A DNA stretch of 64,000 nucleotides, from positions 62,001 through 126,000 of the forward strand of contig NZ_AQXQ01000007.1 of the NCBI RefSeq assembly GCF_000376865.1. The letters are read 5' to 3'. The notes beneath the pieces are model-generated. The model was not told the DNA's origin, made no database searches, and worked only from the letters and a program-made list of their open reading frames with translations. Positions within the stretch are counted from its first letter, which is position 1. Each line of letters starts with the position of its first letter. This DNA is from Thioalkalivibrio sp. ALJ7. Its GTDB lineage: Bacteria > Pseudomonadota > Gammaproteobacteria > Ectothiorhodospirales > Ectothiorhodospiraceae. A program made the position numbers and the translations under genes. This document shows, in pieces, positions 53,521 through 62,077 of the stretch.

Positions 53521-55881
53521 TCACTCGGCGGCTTTCAGCGCCTGTACGCGGTCGAGCTGCTGCAGGCGCCGCCAGGCGAGGAAGGCGGTCAGACTGGCCG
53601 CGACCAGGATACCGAGGGCGGCGAAGCCGTAGGCCTGCGGCGTGATCACCAGCGGCACGCGGAACAGGTCCATCGCAAAGGCCTGGTTCAGCAGCCAGGC
53701 GAAGCCCGTGCCGGTCAGCCAGGCGACCGGGATCGCGGCCAGGGTCAGCACCGCGATCTCGCCGAGCAGGATCCAGCTGACCTGGCCGCGCGAGTAGCCC
53801 AGCACCTCCAGCGTGGCCAGGTCGCGGGCGCGCTCGGCATAGGTGATGCGTGCGTTGTTGTAGGTCACGGCAAAGGCGATGGACACGGCCAGCGCGACGA
53901 ACACCATCGCGAACACGATGACGGTCTCGCCGATGTATTGGCGGATGTTGCGCTCGGCCTCGGCGATCAGTCCGACGCTGGCGACCCGCGGGCGGTCGGA
54001 CAGGCTGCGGAACAGCGCATCCTCCTGTGCGCGGTCGGTCAGCAGCCAGGCGCCGGAGACCGCCGGACCCTCGCCGATCAGGCGGTTCAGCGCCGGGCGA
54101 TACATATAGGCGCCGACACCGATCGGCTCCTCCACCACACCGGCCAGCGGCACCGTGACCGTGCGGCGGCGCCCTTCCAGGATCTCCACCTCCACCGGGT
54201 CGCCCACGCGCAGCCCGAGCTGTTCGGCCAGGTAGTCGGTCAGCAGGATGCCCTCGTCGGGCAGTCGGCCGCGCCCGCCGCCCATCGGCAGTTGCCGCAG
54301 GCGCGGCTCGGCATCCAGGCCCAGCAGGCGCACACGCTCCTCGCGGTTCACGCCGATCAGCCGCACCGGTACCGCGCGGAAGGTCTCCACCGCCAGCACG
54401 CCTGGTTCGTGGCGCAGCTCGCCGGCCGCGCGCGCCGGCACCGGGTCGGTGAACTGCAGGTCGATGTCCATCTGCAGCACCTGCCCGTACTGGGTGTCCA
54501 ACATCTGGGTCACCGCGTTCAGTTGGTAGGCGCCCATCAGCAGCAGACCGCCGGACAGGCCGATGCCGATCACCGACAGCACGGACTTGAGCCGGTGGCG
54601 CGCGAGGTTGCGCAGGATGATCCGGGTCGGCTGGTCAAACGCGCCCCAGGCCGCCGAGCGCTCCAGCCAGCCGCGGTGAAAGCGCTCCGGGGCCGGCGGA
54701 CGCATGGCCTCGGCCGGCTGCATGCGCACCGCCTGCCAGACCGCGCGGAAGGTGCCGAGCATGGCCGCGCCCATGGCCACGCCCACGGCCAGCACCATCA
54801 CCCAGCCCTGCAGACGAAAGCTCATCTCGGGGAAGCGGAAGTACTCCGCGTAGATCCCGGCCAGGCCCTGCGCGGCCCAGGCCCCGAATGCGAGCCCCAG
54901 CGCGCAGCCCACCAGCACGATGCCGCCGGTCAGCAGGGCATAGTGCCCGGCGATCGCGCCGTTGCCGTAGCCGAAGGCCTTGAGCACGGCGATCGGCTCG
55001 CGCTGGGAGCGGATGATGCGGCCGACGACGACGTTCAGCAGGAAGGCCGCAACGGCCAGGAAGATGGTCGGCAGGATCGCTGCCTGCGCCCGCAACTGGG
55101 TCAGCTCCTCGGACAGAAAGCGATGCGAGAACTGGTCGTCGCGACCATAGGCCCCCACGCCGCCGTAGCGCGCCAGTTCCCGGTCCATCGCCTCGATCAC
55201 GGGTGCCGGGTCCGCACCCGCCTCCAGGCTCACGGCCACCGAGTTGAATGCCCCCTCCATCCCGTAGGCGGCGGCCAGCGCGCGGCGGTTCATCCACAGG
55301 ATGCCGTAGCGCTCGTAGTCCGGCAGCAGATCGGTGGGGCTGATCTGATAGACAAACTCCGGCGACAGCGCGATGCCACTGATCTGCAGATCGGTCAGGC
55401 GCCCGTCGATGATCGCGCGCAGGGAGTCGCCGGCCCGCAGCTCGTGGGCCTCCGCGAAGGCCTCGCTGACGACCGCCTCGCGCTCGCGCCCGGCCTCCGG
55501 CAGCCGCCCCTCGCGCAGGTAGAGCCGGTTCAGCAGTGGCTCGCCGCCGTCCGGTATCGAGAGCACGGTGCCGCGGATCGGGTCGTCAAAATCGGCGACC
55601 TCCAGGCGCACCGGCGCCTGCACCCGGGTCTCGATCTGGTTGATCCCCGGCGTATCGCGAAAGCGTTCCACCGCGCTCTCCGGCGCGCGCTTGATCTCCG
55701 CGAACACGTCGGCGAACTGGTATTCCGAGTAGAAGCGGTCCTTGGTGATCGTCAGGGCGTCGAGGCTGGTGACCGCGATCACCAGCGTCATCACGCCGCT
55801 GGCGATCACCAGCGCGATCGCGGCCGCCTGCCCCTTCAGGTGGCCGAGATCACGCAGGATCTTGCGGTTCAGCGCGCGCAT
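53521..55881 (-). CDS. FtsX-type ABC transporter permease
   Basis: 786 residues. A membrane segment near the N-terminus (AAAIALVIASGVMTLVIAV), a large periplasmic MacB-like domain (~40-250), three helices around 270-380, a second periplasmic region and three final helices (~660-770): two FtsX units in one chain. This DUF214/FtsX architecture is found in lipoprotein, peptide or lipid exporters that work from the periplasmic side. The ATPase gene is 15 bases upstream. The substrate is unknown. Confidence 0.88.
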   Translation of the reverse strand: MRALNRKILRDLGHLKGQAAAIALVIASGVMTLVIAVTSLDALTITKDRFYSEYQFADVFAEIKRAPESAVERFRDTPGINQIETRVQAPVRLEVADFDDPIRGTVLSIPDGGEPLLNRLYLREGRLPEAGREREAVVSEAFAEAHELRAGDSLRAIIDGRLTDLQISGIALSPEFVYQISPTDLLPDYERYGILWMNRRALAAAYGMEGAFNSVAVSLEAGADPAPVIEAMDRELARYGGVGAYGRDDQFSHRFLSEELTQLRAQAAILPTIFLAVAAFLLNVVVGRIIRSQREPIAVLKAFGYGNGAIAGHYALLTGGIVLVGCALGLAFGAWAAQGLAGIYAEYFRFPEMSFRLQGWVMVLAVGVAMGAAMLGTFRAVWQAVRMQPAEAMRPPAPERFHRGWLERSAAWGAFDQPTRIILRNLARHRLKSVLSVIGIGLSGGLLLMGAYQLNAVTQMLDTQYGQVLQMDIDLQFTDPVPARAAGELRHEPGVLAVETFRAVPVRLIGVNREERVRLLGLDAEPRLRQLPMGGGRGRLPDEGILLTDYLAEQLGLRVGDPVEVEILEGRRRTVTVPLAGVVEEPIGVGAYMYRPALNRLIGEGPAVSGAWLLTDRAQEDALFRSLSDRPRVASVGLIAEAERNIRQYIGETVIVFAMVFVALAVSIAFAVTYNNARITYAERARDLATLEVLGYSRGQVSWILLGEIAVLTLAAIPVAWLTGTGFAWLLNQAFAMDLFRVPLVITPQAYGFAALGILVAASLTAFLAWRRLQQLDRVQALKAAE

Positions 55882-55896
55882 GGTCGGCCGCTGTCG

Positions 55897-56631
55897 CTAC
55901 CAGTGCAGCTCGGCCGGCGACTGGCGCGTGGCGTTCTCGTGGATCTCGCTCACACGCCCGTCGCTCAGTTGAATGACCCGATCCGCCATCTCGCCGATCA
56001 CCGCGTTGTGGGTAATGATCGCCACCGTCGTGTCCAGGCGCTCGTTGATGTGCTGCAGGACCTCCAGCACGCGGATGCCGGTCTTCGAATCCAGCGCACC
56101 GGTCGGCTCGTCGCACAACAGCACCGCCGGCTGCTTGGCGATGGCGCGGGCAATCGCCACGCGCTGCTGCTCGCCGCCGGAGAGCTGCGAGGGGAAGTGG
56201 TCCATGCGGTCCGCCAGCCCGACCAGCGCCAGCGCCTCCTCCGGTGGCATCGGGTCGCGCGAGATCTCGGTGACGATCGCCACGTTCTCGCGCGCGGTCA
56301 GGCTCGCGATCAGGTTGTAGAACTGGAACACGAAGCCGACATGGTCACGGCGAAAGGCCGTCAGCGTGCGCTCGGAGGCCTGCGCCATGTCCTGGTCGCG
56401 ATAACGCACCTCACCCTCGGTCGCGGTGTCCAGCCCGCCCATGATGTTCAACAGCGTCGACTTGCCGGAGCCCGAGGCCCCCAGCATCACCACCAGCTCG
56501 CCGGTGTAGAGCTCCAGGTCCACCCCGCGCAGGGCGTGGATGGTCACCTCGCCCATGCGGTAGACCTTGGTTACCCCCGCCGCGCGGAAGATCACCTCCC
56601 GCGTGGGCACAGGAGCCGGGGACGCGCTCAT
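55897..56631 (-). CDS. ABC transporter ATPase (LolD/MacB family)
   Basis: 244 residues. Walker [10 protein letters not shown] (~52-60), the Q-loop, signature [15 protein letters not shown] (~149-163), Walker [15 protein letters not shown] (~168-181) and the H-loop in [28 protein letters not shown] is typical of LolD/MacB ATPases. Partners the FtsX permease downstream; its start overlaps the small membrane protein gene by four bases. Confidence 0.93.
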   Translation of the reverse strand: MSASPAPVPTREVIFRAAGVTKVYRMGEVTIHALRGVDLELYTGELVVMLGASGSGKSTLLNIMGGLDTATEGEVRYRDQDMAQASERTLTAFRRDHVGFVFQFYNLIASLTARENVAIVTEISRDPMPPEEALALVGLADRMDHFPSQLSGGEQQRVAIARAIAKQPAVLLCDEPTGALDSKTGIRVLEVLQHINERLDTTVAIITHNAVIGEMADRVIQLSDGRVSEIHENATRQSPAELHW

Positions 56632-56786
56632 ACGGGGGCGGCTACCAGGTGCGTGGTCGGCGGCGTCGCGCCCCCCGGCTCGGGCGCGCTTGGCAGGATG
56701 CCGCCCTCACCGTCCAGGCTCATGGACCACAGGCTCAGCAGCAACAGCAGGATGATCAGGATCGGTATCAAGATGCGCGGTTTCAT
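56628..56786 (-). CDS. 52-residue single-pass membrane peptide of the ABC operon
   Basis: From the ATG at 56786, with GAGGG eight bases upstream: [24 protein letters not shown], a transmembrane segment (~5-23), then a Gly/Pro-rich tail ending THLVAAPV. Its stop overlaps the ATPase start (ATGA), which strongly suggests real translation. A longer start at 56819 is possible. Family unknown; it could be an accessory subunit or membrane anchor of the exporter. Confidence 0.62.
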   Translation of the reverse strand: MKPRILIPILIILLLLLSLWSMSLDGEGGILPSAPEPGGATPPTTHLVAAPV

Positions 56787-57415
56787 CGGACGGGCCCTCG
56801 CTCGCGGCAATACCTCCATGCTGCCACAAAGCCTCCGGCACGGCCTCGCCCCGGCCGGGCCAACGTCGGGGTCGCGCCCGGAGATCGCCACGTCGCCTTC
56901 GGCTCCTCGCGATGACGTTGCTTTTGCCCCCGTCATTGCGAGGAGCGCAGCGACGAAGCAGCCTCCGAAAGCTGGCAGGGCATCCACGATTCACCTTCGG
57001 GGACAGCGTCGGGAAATGACTCGCTTCGCTCTCCCTGCGGGCCGGCCTGCGGCCGTTCAACCCTCTGCGCGCTTTTGTGCCACGGCCCCTGAAGGGGCCT
57101 CGCAATGGCAGGACAGCAAGCAACGTCATTGCGATGAGCCGAAGGCGACGTGGCAATCGGCCAAGGCTGTCTGCACGCAGGAACAAGCGGCTTCGGATGG
57201 AGATCGCCACATCGCTTCGCGACTCGCGATGACGGGGGGTACGAACGACGTCGCGCGAACCCCCGATTTGTTGTTTTGCGCCCAAATATTTACCCTATGC
57301 GCACCGTCCGGCCTGCCGCAGACGCGCCGAGCATCCCGAAATCGCGCGCCGCAGAGCCGCTTTGGCACCACAAGCGGTGCCATGCCAACCCGTTTCATCA
57401 ACGCAAGGAGTCAAC
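56787..57415. repeat. Repeat patchwork upstream of the sugar kinase
   Basis: No gene in 629 bases. Units of the GTCATTGCGA family occur at 56931-56960 and 57125-57155, with inverse copies ending CTCGCGATGACG at 56903-56917 and 57222-57234. The block 57017-57080 is an inverted, diverged copy of the middle of the 27263-27467 repeat (GCACAAAAGC, GTTGAACGGCC). The last ~150 bases before the kinase are unique and AT-richer (57288-57300) and may hold its promoter. Confidence 0.75.
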
Positions 57416-58348
57416 ATGTCCGCACTCATCTGTGGGTCCATCGCCTACGACACCATCATGGTGTTCCCCGACCGCTTCAAGAACCACATCCTCCCGGACA
57501 AGGTGCACATGCTGAATGTGTCCTTCCTGGTCCCGGATATGCGCCGTGAGTTCGGCGGCTGCGCCGGCAACATCGCCTACAACATGAAGCTGCTGGGCGC
57601 GGACCCGACCATCATGGCCACCGTGGGCGGCGATTTCGCGCCTTATGGGGACTGGATGGACAAGCACGGCATCTCGCGCACGTTCGTCAAGGAGCTGAAG
57701 GACACCTACACCGGTCAGGCCTTCATCACCACTGACCAGGACGACAACCAGATCACCGCATTCCACCCGGGCGCGATGGGCTTCTCGCACCAGCAGAAGG
57801 TCACCGACGCCAGCGGCATCAAGGTCGGCATCGTGTCCCCGGACGGCCGTGACGGCATGATCGAGCACGCCCAGCAGTTTGCCGACGCCGGCATCCCGTT
57901 CATGTTCGACCCGGGCCAGGGTCTGCCGATGTTCGACGGCGACGATCTCAAGCGCTTCATGGAGAACGCTACCTACGCCGCGTTCAACGACTACGAGGCG
58001 CAGCTCACCGCCGATCGCACCGGCCTGAGCCTGGAACAGTTGGCCGAGATGGTCGACGCCATGATCGTCACCCGCGGCGGCGAAGGCTCCGACATCTACA
58101 CCGGCGGCAAGAAGATCACCATTCCGTCAGTCGAGCCGGCAGCGATCAAGGACCCGACCGGCTGTGGCGACTCCTACCGCGCCGGCATCCTGTTCGGCCT
58201 GGAAAAGGGCTATGACTGGGAGACCACCGGTCGCATCGCCTCGCTGATCGGCTCGATCAAGATCGCCCATTCCGGCACTCAGAACCACCACTTCACGCCG
58301 GAAGCGTTCGCCGACCAGTTCGAAAAGGCCTTCGGCTACCGCTACTAA
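57416..58348 (+). CDS. PfkB-family carbohydrate/nucleoside kinase
   Basis: 310 residues from the ATG at 57416 with AAGGAG upstream. Ribokinase fold: GGCAGNIAYNMKLLGADPTIMATVGGDF (~41-68) is the first PfkB signature, and DPTGCGDSYRAGILFG (~242-257) holds the catalytic Asp and anion hole. The N-terminus SGSIAYDTIM and substrate region resemble bacterial adenosine kinases more than ribokinase; the substrate is not certain. A monocistronic unit: repeats precede it and a strong terminator follows. Confidence 0.85.
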   Translation: MSALICGSIAYDTIMVFPDRFKNHILPDKVHMLNVSFLVPDMRREFGGCAGNIAYNMKLLGADPTIMATVGGDFAPYGDWMDKHGISRTFVKELKDTYTGQAFITTDQDDNQITAFHPGAMGFSHQQKVTDASGIKVGIVSPDGRDGMIEHAQQFADAGIPFMFDPGQGLPMFDGDDLKRFMENATYAAFNDYEAQLTADRTGLSLEQLAEMVDAMIVTRGGEGSDIYTGGKKITIPSVEPAAIKDPTGCGDSYRAGILFGLEKGYDWETTGRIASLIGSIKIAHSGTQNHHFTPEAFADQFEKAFGYRY

Positions 58349-58386
58349 GCGACCTCACGCCGCCCCGGGCACCCGCCCGGGAACGC

Positions 58387-58427
58387 AAAAGGCCCGGCCC
58401 GGGCCCCCCTCGGTCCGGGCCTTTTTT
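58387..58427 (+). terminator. Rho-independent terminator of the PfkB kinase gene
   Basis: AAAAGGCCCGG (58387-58397) pairs with CCGGGCCTTTT (58415-58425), and the T run continues to 58427. The A run on the left makes it usable from the other strand as well. Confidence 0.85.
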
Positions 58428-58443
58428 GTTGCAATCCTGCAAG

Positions 58444-58520
58444 AGCCTGCTTGCAGGCGAATGCTCCTGCCCAAGCCGGACTATGGCGGGAGGCATTCGC
58501 GGGCAAGCCCGCTCCCACAG
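58444..58520. repeat. REP-like palindrome pair
   Basis: GAGCCTGCTTGCAGGCGAAT (58444-58463) and TTCGCGGGCAAGCCCGCTCC (58496-58515, followed by CACAG) are two short palindromic units about 30 bases apart. The second has the same form as the common Pseudomonas REP core. No RAYT transposase is present nearby. Confidence 0.75.
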
Positions 58521-58556
58521 CCCTCGCCCACCCAAAACCTGAAGGCGTTCAAGGCA

Positions 58557-59033
58557 TCAGTCGCGCTGGTAGGTGCCCACCAGGCGGTTCATGCCGATCA
58601 CGTGGGGCTCGGCGCGTTCCAGGAACTGCCCCAGCGTCAGGCCGGGCGGCAGCTGCAGATCGGCGTCCAGCGCCAGCAGCCAGAAAAAGTAGTGGTGTTT
58701 GCCGTGACCCTCGGGTGGCATAGGTCCGCCATAGCCGGTACGGCCAAAATCCGTCTGCCCGGTCGCGCCGAGGTCGGTGCCTTCGGGCAGGCCGCCCAGA
58801 TCCGGCGGCAGGTTGTACAGCACCCAGTGCACGAAACCATAGGTGCCCGGCTGGATTAGTGGGGCATCCGGGTCATGGCAGATCACGGCCAGACCCTTGG
58901 TGCCCTGCGGCAGGTCTCGCCACTGCAGGGCCGGCGAGGTGTCCTCGCCTTCGCCGCTATGCCGCTTCGGAATCGGCTGGCCCGGGCCAAAGGCGGAACT
59001 CGACAGCTGCAAATCGGATAGCGCAAAACCCAT
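58557..59033 (-). CDS. PEBP (YbhB/YbcL) family protein
   Basis: 158 residues from the ATG at 59033, preceded by GAGGAG. Phosphatidylethanolamine-binding fold: SPALQWRDLPQGTKGLAVICHDPDAP (~34-59), YGFVHWVLYNLPPD (~66-79), GYGGPMPPEGHGKHHYFFWLLALD (~102-125). These ligand-pocket motifs are intact. E. coli YbhB/YbcL have no settled role. It lies alone between repeats and an unknown plus-strand gene. Confidence 0.92.
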   Translation of the reverse strand: MGFALSDLQLSSSAFGPGQPIPKRHSGEGEDTSPALQWRDLPQGTKGLAVICHDPDAPLIQPGTYGFVHWVLYNLPPDLGGLPEGTDLGATGQTDFGRTGYGGPMPPEGHGKHHYFFWLLALDADLQLPPGLTLGQFLERAEPHVIGMNRLVGTYQRD

Positions 59034-59150
59034 GACTCGCTCCTCGTCGTCTCCAATACCCGCACCGTAACGCGGCGAGGCACCGGCATCCAAGCCGGGG
59101 CGCGATCGCCGCCGCTTGCGTGCAGGCGAGCAGATACGGATGATCGCGCC

Positions 59151-59582
59151 ATGCGTGCGAAACTGAAAAAGTGGCTCGGTCGCCGGGATCCTCTGGAGCG
59201 TGCGGCCCAGGCGGTCGACCGCGGACGTTCCGGTATCGAAACGGTCCTGGGGCTCCCCCACCGGCTTTCGGTACCCCTGCTCCGCCGCCACTTCGGCGAT
59301 GCCGCACAACCTTCCGACGAGGCCTTTCGCGAGACCGGATGCGATGGCTACTGGGAACTGCCCGCGCCTGGCCCCGAGTTCGAGGTAAGGCTGCACGGGA
59401 ACGCCGAAGGCCGCCTGATGCTGGGGACCATTAGCGGACTTGGTCCGTACGCCGGCCTGTTGGTGTTCAGCGAGTGGTCTCCGGATCACCCGTCTGCCGT
59501 CTGGCAACTACGCGTGGAGGAGCCGGCCGGCGAGTCCGCCCGAGCGTTGCACGACCACCTGCTGGACCCGGAGCGCGCATAG
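59151..59582 (+). CDS. Uncharacterised 143-residue protein
   Basis: Family not recognised. It begins with a basic amphipathic stretch (MRAKLKKWLGRRDPLERAAQAVDRGRSG), then a likely beta-rich domain (GYWELPAPGPEFEVRLHGNAEGRLMLGTISGLGPYAGLLVFSEWS). No signal peptide or transmembrane helix. Diverges from the PEBP gene (118 bases between starts), and REP-like repeats follow. Base composition is like the neighbours. Confidence 0.6.
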   Translation: MRAKLKKWLGRRDPLERAAQAVDRGRSGIETVLGLPHRLSVPLLRRHFGDAAQPSDEAFRETGCDGYWELPAPGPEFEVRLHGNAEGRLMLGTISGLGPYAGLLVFSEWSPDHPSAVWQLRVEEPAGESARALHDHLLDPERA

Positions 59583-59670
59583 CAAACCCCTGGAATAAGC
59601 ATCGACCTCGGCTGCGAACTCGCCGACCGTAAGCTGGGCCATCAGAGGCCCTAGACCTCTGTTCGCCCCT

Positions 59671-59750
59671 GTGGGAGCCTGCTCGCAGGCGAAGCCCCTG
59701 CCAGATCTGGACGCAGGCAAGGGTGCTCGCCTGCAAGCAGGCTCCCACAT
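59671..59750. repeat. REP-like inverted pair
   Basis: GTGGGAGCCTGCTCGCAGGC (59671-59690) and, inverted, GCCTGCAAGCAGGCTCCCAC (59729-59748) form a BIME-like pair about 40 bases apart. Same family as the units at 58444. A CAGAGG/CCTCTG hairpin lies just upstream (59644-59661). Confidence 0.8.
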
Positions 59751-59777
59751 CCAGACCGCAGGAGGCCGGCGCAGGGT

Positions 59778-60032
59778 TCAGTGTTTGAAATGCACGAACA
59801 GTCGTCCGTGGTTCTTGGAATCCTTCTCCACGCGGTGATAGCGCGCTTTGATTTCCGGCTGATCGAGAAAGCGCAACACGCGCTTCTTCAGCTGCCCGCT
59901 GCCCTTGCCGTGGATAATCTCCACGGTCTTGATGCGCTTGTCGCAGGCCAGCTCGATCACACCGTTCAACTCGGCGTCGATCTGACGGCCGTTGCGGAAA
60001 CACTCGTGCAGGTCAATCGACAAGCGCGACAT
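59778..60032 (-). CDS. Small Smr-domain protein
   Basis: 84 residues. SIDLHECFRNGRQIDAELNGVI, then VEIIHGKGSGQLKKRVLRFLDQ, matches the Smr (MutS2 C-terminal) domain: the (L)DLHG-like start and the HGKGSG loop. Smr domains are nicking endonucleases or RNA/ribosome-binding modules. Here it stands alone, with 10 bases to the upstream UspA gene, so the two are probably one operon. Confidence 0.87.
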   Translation of the reverse strand: MSRLSIDLHECFRNGRQIDAELNGVIELACDKRIKTVEIIHGKGSGQLKKRVLRFLDQPEIKARYHRVEKDSKNHGRLFVHFKH

Positions 60033-60042
60033 CGCTGGTCGG

Positions 60043-60528
60043 TCAGTTCACCGTGACCACGATGCAGCGCGCCAGCTGCTGCACCTTGTGCGACACACTG
60101 CCGGACAGCAGCCCCTGAAGACCTCCAAGTCCACGCGAGCCCATCACCACCATATCCACGTCGTGGTACTCGGCCTGCTGCAGGATCACCTTGGCCGGAG
60201 AGCCATCTTCGACGTGGTGCTCGATATCGCTTACACCCAGCTCGGTAAAGTACGCCTCAGCCTGTTCGATCAGCTTCTTCGCGATATCCCGCAGCACCTT
60301 GGGCGGCACCGACGAACTCACCGCGGCTCCCCCGACCGCCAGCGGCGGATCATCCGGGTCCGGCAGGTCCGACATTTTGCGGATATGCGGCGGGACCTCG
60401 CCCTGCAACAGGACGCTGACCAGTACCACCCGGGCGTGATACTTGGACGCCAGATCCGCGGCCACCTCCACCGCTCGCCAGGCGTTGGCGGATCCATCCA
60501 CCGGCACCAACATGGTCTTCAGTTCCAT
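60043..60528 (-). CDS. Universal stress protein (UspA family)
   Basis: 161 residues. The N-terminal KTMLVPVDGSANAWRAVEVAADLA and C-terminal ATP-binding motif GSRGLGGLQGLLSGSVSHKV (G-2x-G-9x-G-S) show the ATP-binding UspA class. An insert at ~48-75 (PPHIRKMSDLPDPDDPPLAVGGAAV) is longer than in many Usp proteins. Cytoplasmic stress function. Just upstream of the Smr gene and divergent from corA. Confidence 0.93.
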   Translation of the reverse strand: MELKTMLVPVDGSANAWRAVEVAADLASKYHARVVLVSVLLQGEVPPHIRKMSDLPDPDDPPLAVGGAAVSSSVPPKVLRDIAKKLIEQAEAYFTELGVSDIEHHVEDGSPAKVILQQAEYHDVDMVVMGSRGLGGLQGLLSGSVSHKVQQLARCIVVTVN

Positions 60529-60655
60529 ACCGCACTCCTTGTCTCTTCCCCGTGGGACCCGCTGGCGGCCGGCCCGTTCAATCGCCGTCCAGACTGCCAG
60601 ACTCGTATCCCGCGCGCACCATTTTTCGCGCCCCTATACTGAGCGGAAAACCGGC

Positions 60656-61747
60656 ATGGAAACCGCGATGACCCGCCTATTCGAAAAGACCTACCTGAAG
60701 CCCGGGGCCGCACCCGGCCACGGGGCCCACACCACGGAACATCCGCACGCCGGTGATGCCACCGTCTCCGCCTGGCACTACCATCGCGAGGAGTTGCTAG
60801 AGCTCGACCCGCAGCGCACCCTGCGCGAAGGCGTGCCGGATCTCGACGGCGGCTTTGTCTGGCTGCATCTGCAAGGGGCGCCCGGTCCACGCCAGCTGCA
60901 CGAGCTGGGCGAGGCCTTCGACCTGCACCCACTGGCCCTGGAAGACGTGCGCCACCAGGGCCAGCGCCCCAAGGTCGACTTCTTCGACGAACAACTGGTG
61001 GCGATCCTGCGCCAGCCCCGCCACCACAACGGTGGCATCGAGCTCGACCAGATCAACCTGTTCGTGGGTAGCCACCTGGTCATCAGCATCCATAGCGGCG
61101 AAACCGACCCCTTCGACCCGGTCCGCGAGCGCATGCGCGGCGCCAATCGCAACTTCAACCGGCTCGGTGCCGCATACCTGGCCTACGCCTTGATGGACAG
61201 CGTGATCGACCAGGCCTTCCCGGTACTGGAGCAAATCAGCGAACGCCTGGAGACGCTGGAAGAACGCGTCCTCGAACGGCCCGACCGCCACACCCTCGGC
61301 GAAATCCACGTGCTGCGCCGCGAACTCCTGGTTCTGCGTCGCCAACTATGGCCCACGCGCGACGTGGTCGCCCGACTGATGCGCGATGACATGGAGCCCT
61401 TCACCCCCGAGCTCTTTCCGTATCTGCGCGACGCCCACGACCATACGATCCAGATCATGGACCTCCTCGAGTCCTACCGCGAGATGGCCGCCTCCCTGAT
61501 CGAGGCCTACATGTCCGCCATCAACCAGCGTTCCAACGACGTGATGCGCGTGCTGACCATCATCGCCACCATATTCATACCGCTGACCTTCATCGTCGGT
61601 ATCTACGGCATGAACTTCGACCACCCGGACAGCCCCTGGTCCATGCCCGAGCTCTATACCTACTACGGCTACCCCGTTGTCTGGCTGGTCATGCTCAGCG
61701 TCATCGCCGGCATGCTCTACTTCTTCCGCCGTCGCGGCTGGCTATAA
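60656..61747 (+). CDS. corA: CorA-type Mg2+/metal channel
   Basis: 363 residues from the ATG at 60656 (METAMTRLFEKTYL); the next in-frame ATG is at 60668. A large cytoplasmic alpha/beta domain with long helices (LEQISERLETLEERVLERPDRHTLGE), then two C-terminal membrane helices (~300-320 and ~336-355) and the pore-entry motif YGMNF (~322-326). CorA channels import Mg2+, sometimes Co2+ or Ni2+, as pentamers. Stands alone on the plus strand. Confidence 0.93.
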   Translation: METAMTRLFEKTYLKPGAAPGHGAHTTEHPHAGDATVSAWHYHREELLELDPQRTLREGVPDLDGGFVWLHLQGAPGPRQLHELGEAFDLHPLALEDVRHQGQRPKVDFFDEQLVAILRQPRHHNGGIELDQINLFVGSHLVISIHSGETDPFDPVRERMRGANRNFNRLGAAYLAYALMDSVIDQAFPVLEQISERLETLEERVLERPDRHTLGEIHVLRRELLVLRRQLWPTRDVVARLMRDDMEPFTPELFPYLRDAHDHTIQIMDLLESYREMAASLIEAYMSAINQRSNDVMRVLTIIATIFIPLTFIVGIYGMNFDHPDSPWSMPELYTYYGYPVVWLVMLSVIAGMLYFFRRRGWL

Positions 61748-61807
61748 GCCCCGACCGCGAGGGAAGCAAACAGGCCGCGTCCAGCGGCACCAGGCGAACC
61801 CGCGCAG

Positions 61808-62032
61808 TCAGTCGTCCTTGAGCTCATCGTGCCAGCCGCGGTCCAGCCCGAATTCGAAGCTGTAGATCCGCAGCCCCTCCGGGAAGGCGGCCTGCATGCG
61901 CCGCTCGAACTCCGCGTACACCTCCGCCTTGTGCTGCTGCACGTCCCAGTCCCTGTCGGGGTCGATCCCTTCGACCTCGAGTTCCATCTTCATTTCCATC
62001 TCGGGTGTCATCTGCAATCGAATTTTCGGCAT
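61808..62032 (-). CDS. Uncharacterised 74-residue acidic protein
   Basis: Not recognised. MPKIRLQMTPEMEMKMELEVEG is a strand-like start rich in Met/Glu, followed by DWDVQQHKAEVYAEFERRMQAAFPEG and EFGLDRGWHDELKDD. Soluble, no signal. Convergent with corA (60 bases between stops) and next to the MITE. Smooth coding composition and a clean start support a real gene, but it is short. Confidence 0.6.
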   Translation of the reverse strand: MPKIRLQMTPEMEMKMELEVEGIDPDRDWDVQQHKAEVYAEFERRMQAAFPEGLRIYSFEFGLDRGWHDELKDD

Positions 62033-62077
62033 GATCTTCGTCCTTATGGTCGGATGCGAAAATAGACCCGGTCTCGG

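Noticed and set aside
53476-57549. A 1357-codon open frame on the plus strand
   Set aside because: It is antisense to the ABC permease and ATPase genes and runs through repeats; its His/Gln/Arg/Pro composition is typical of the shadow frame of a GC-rich gene.
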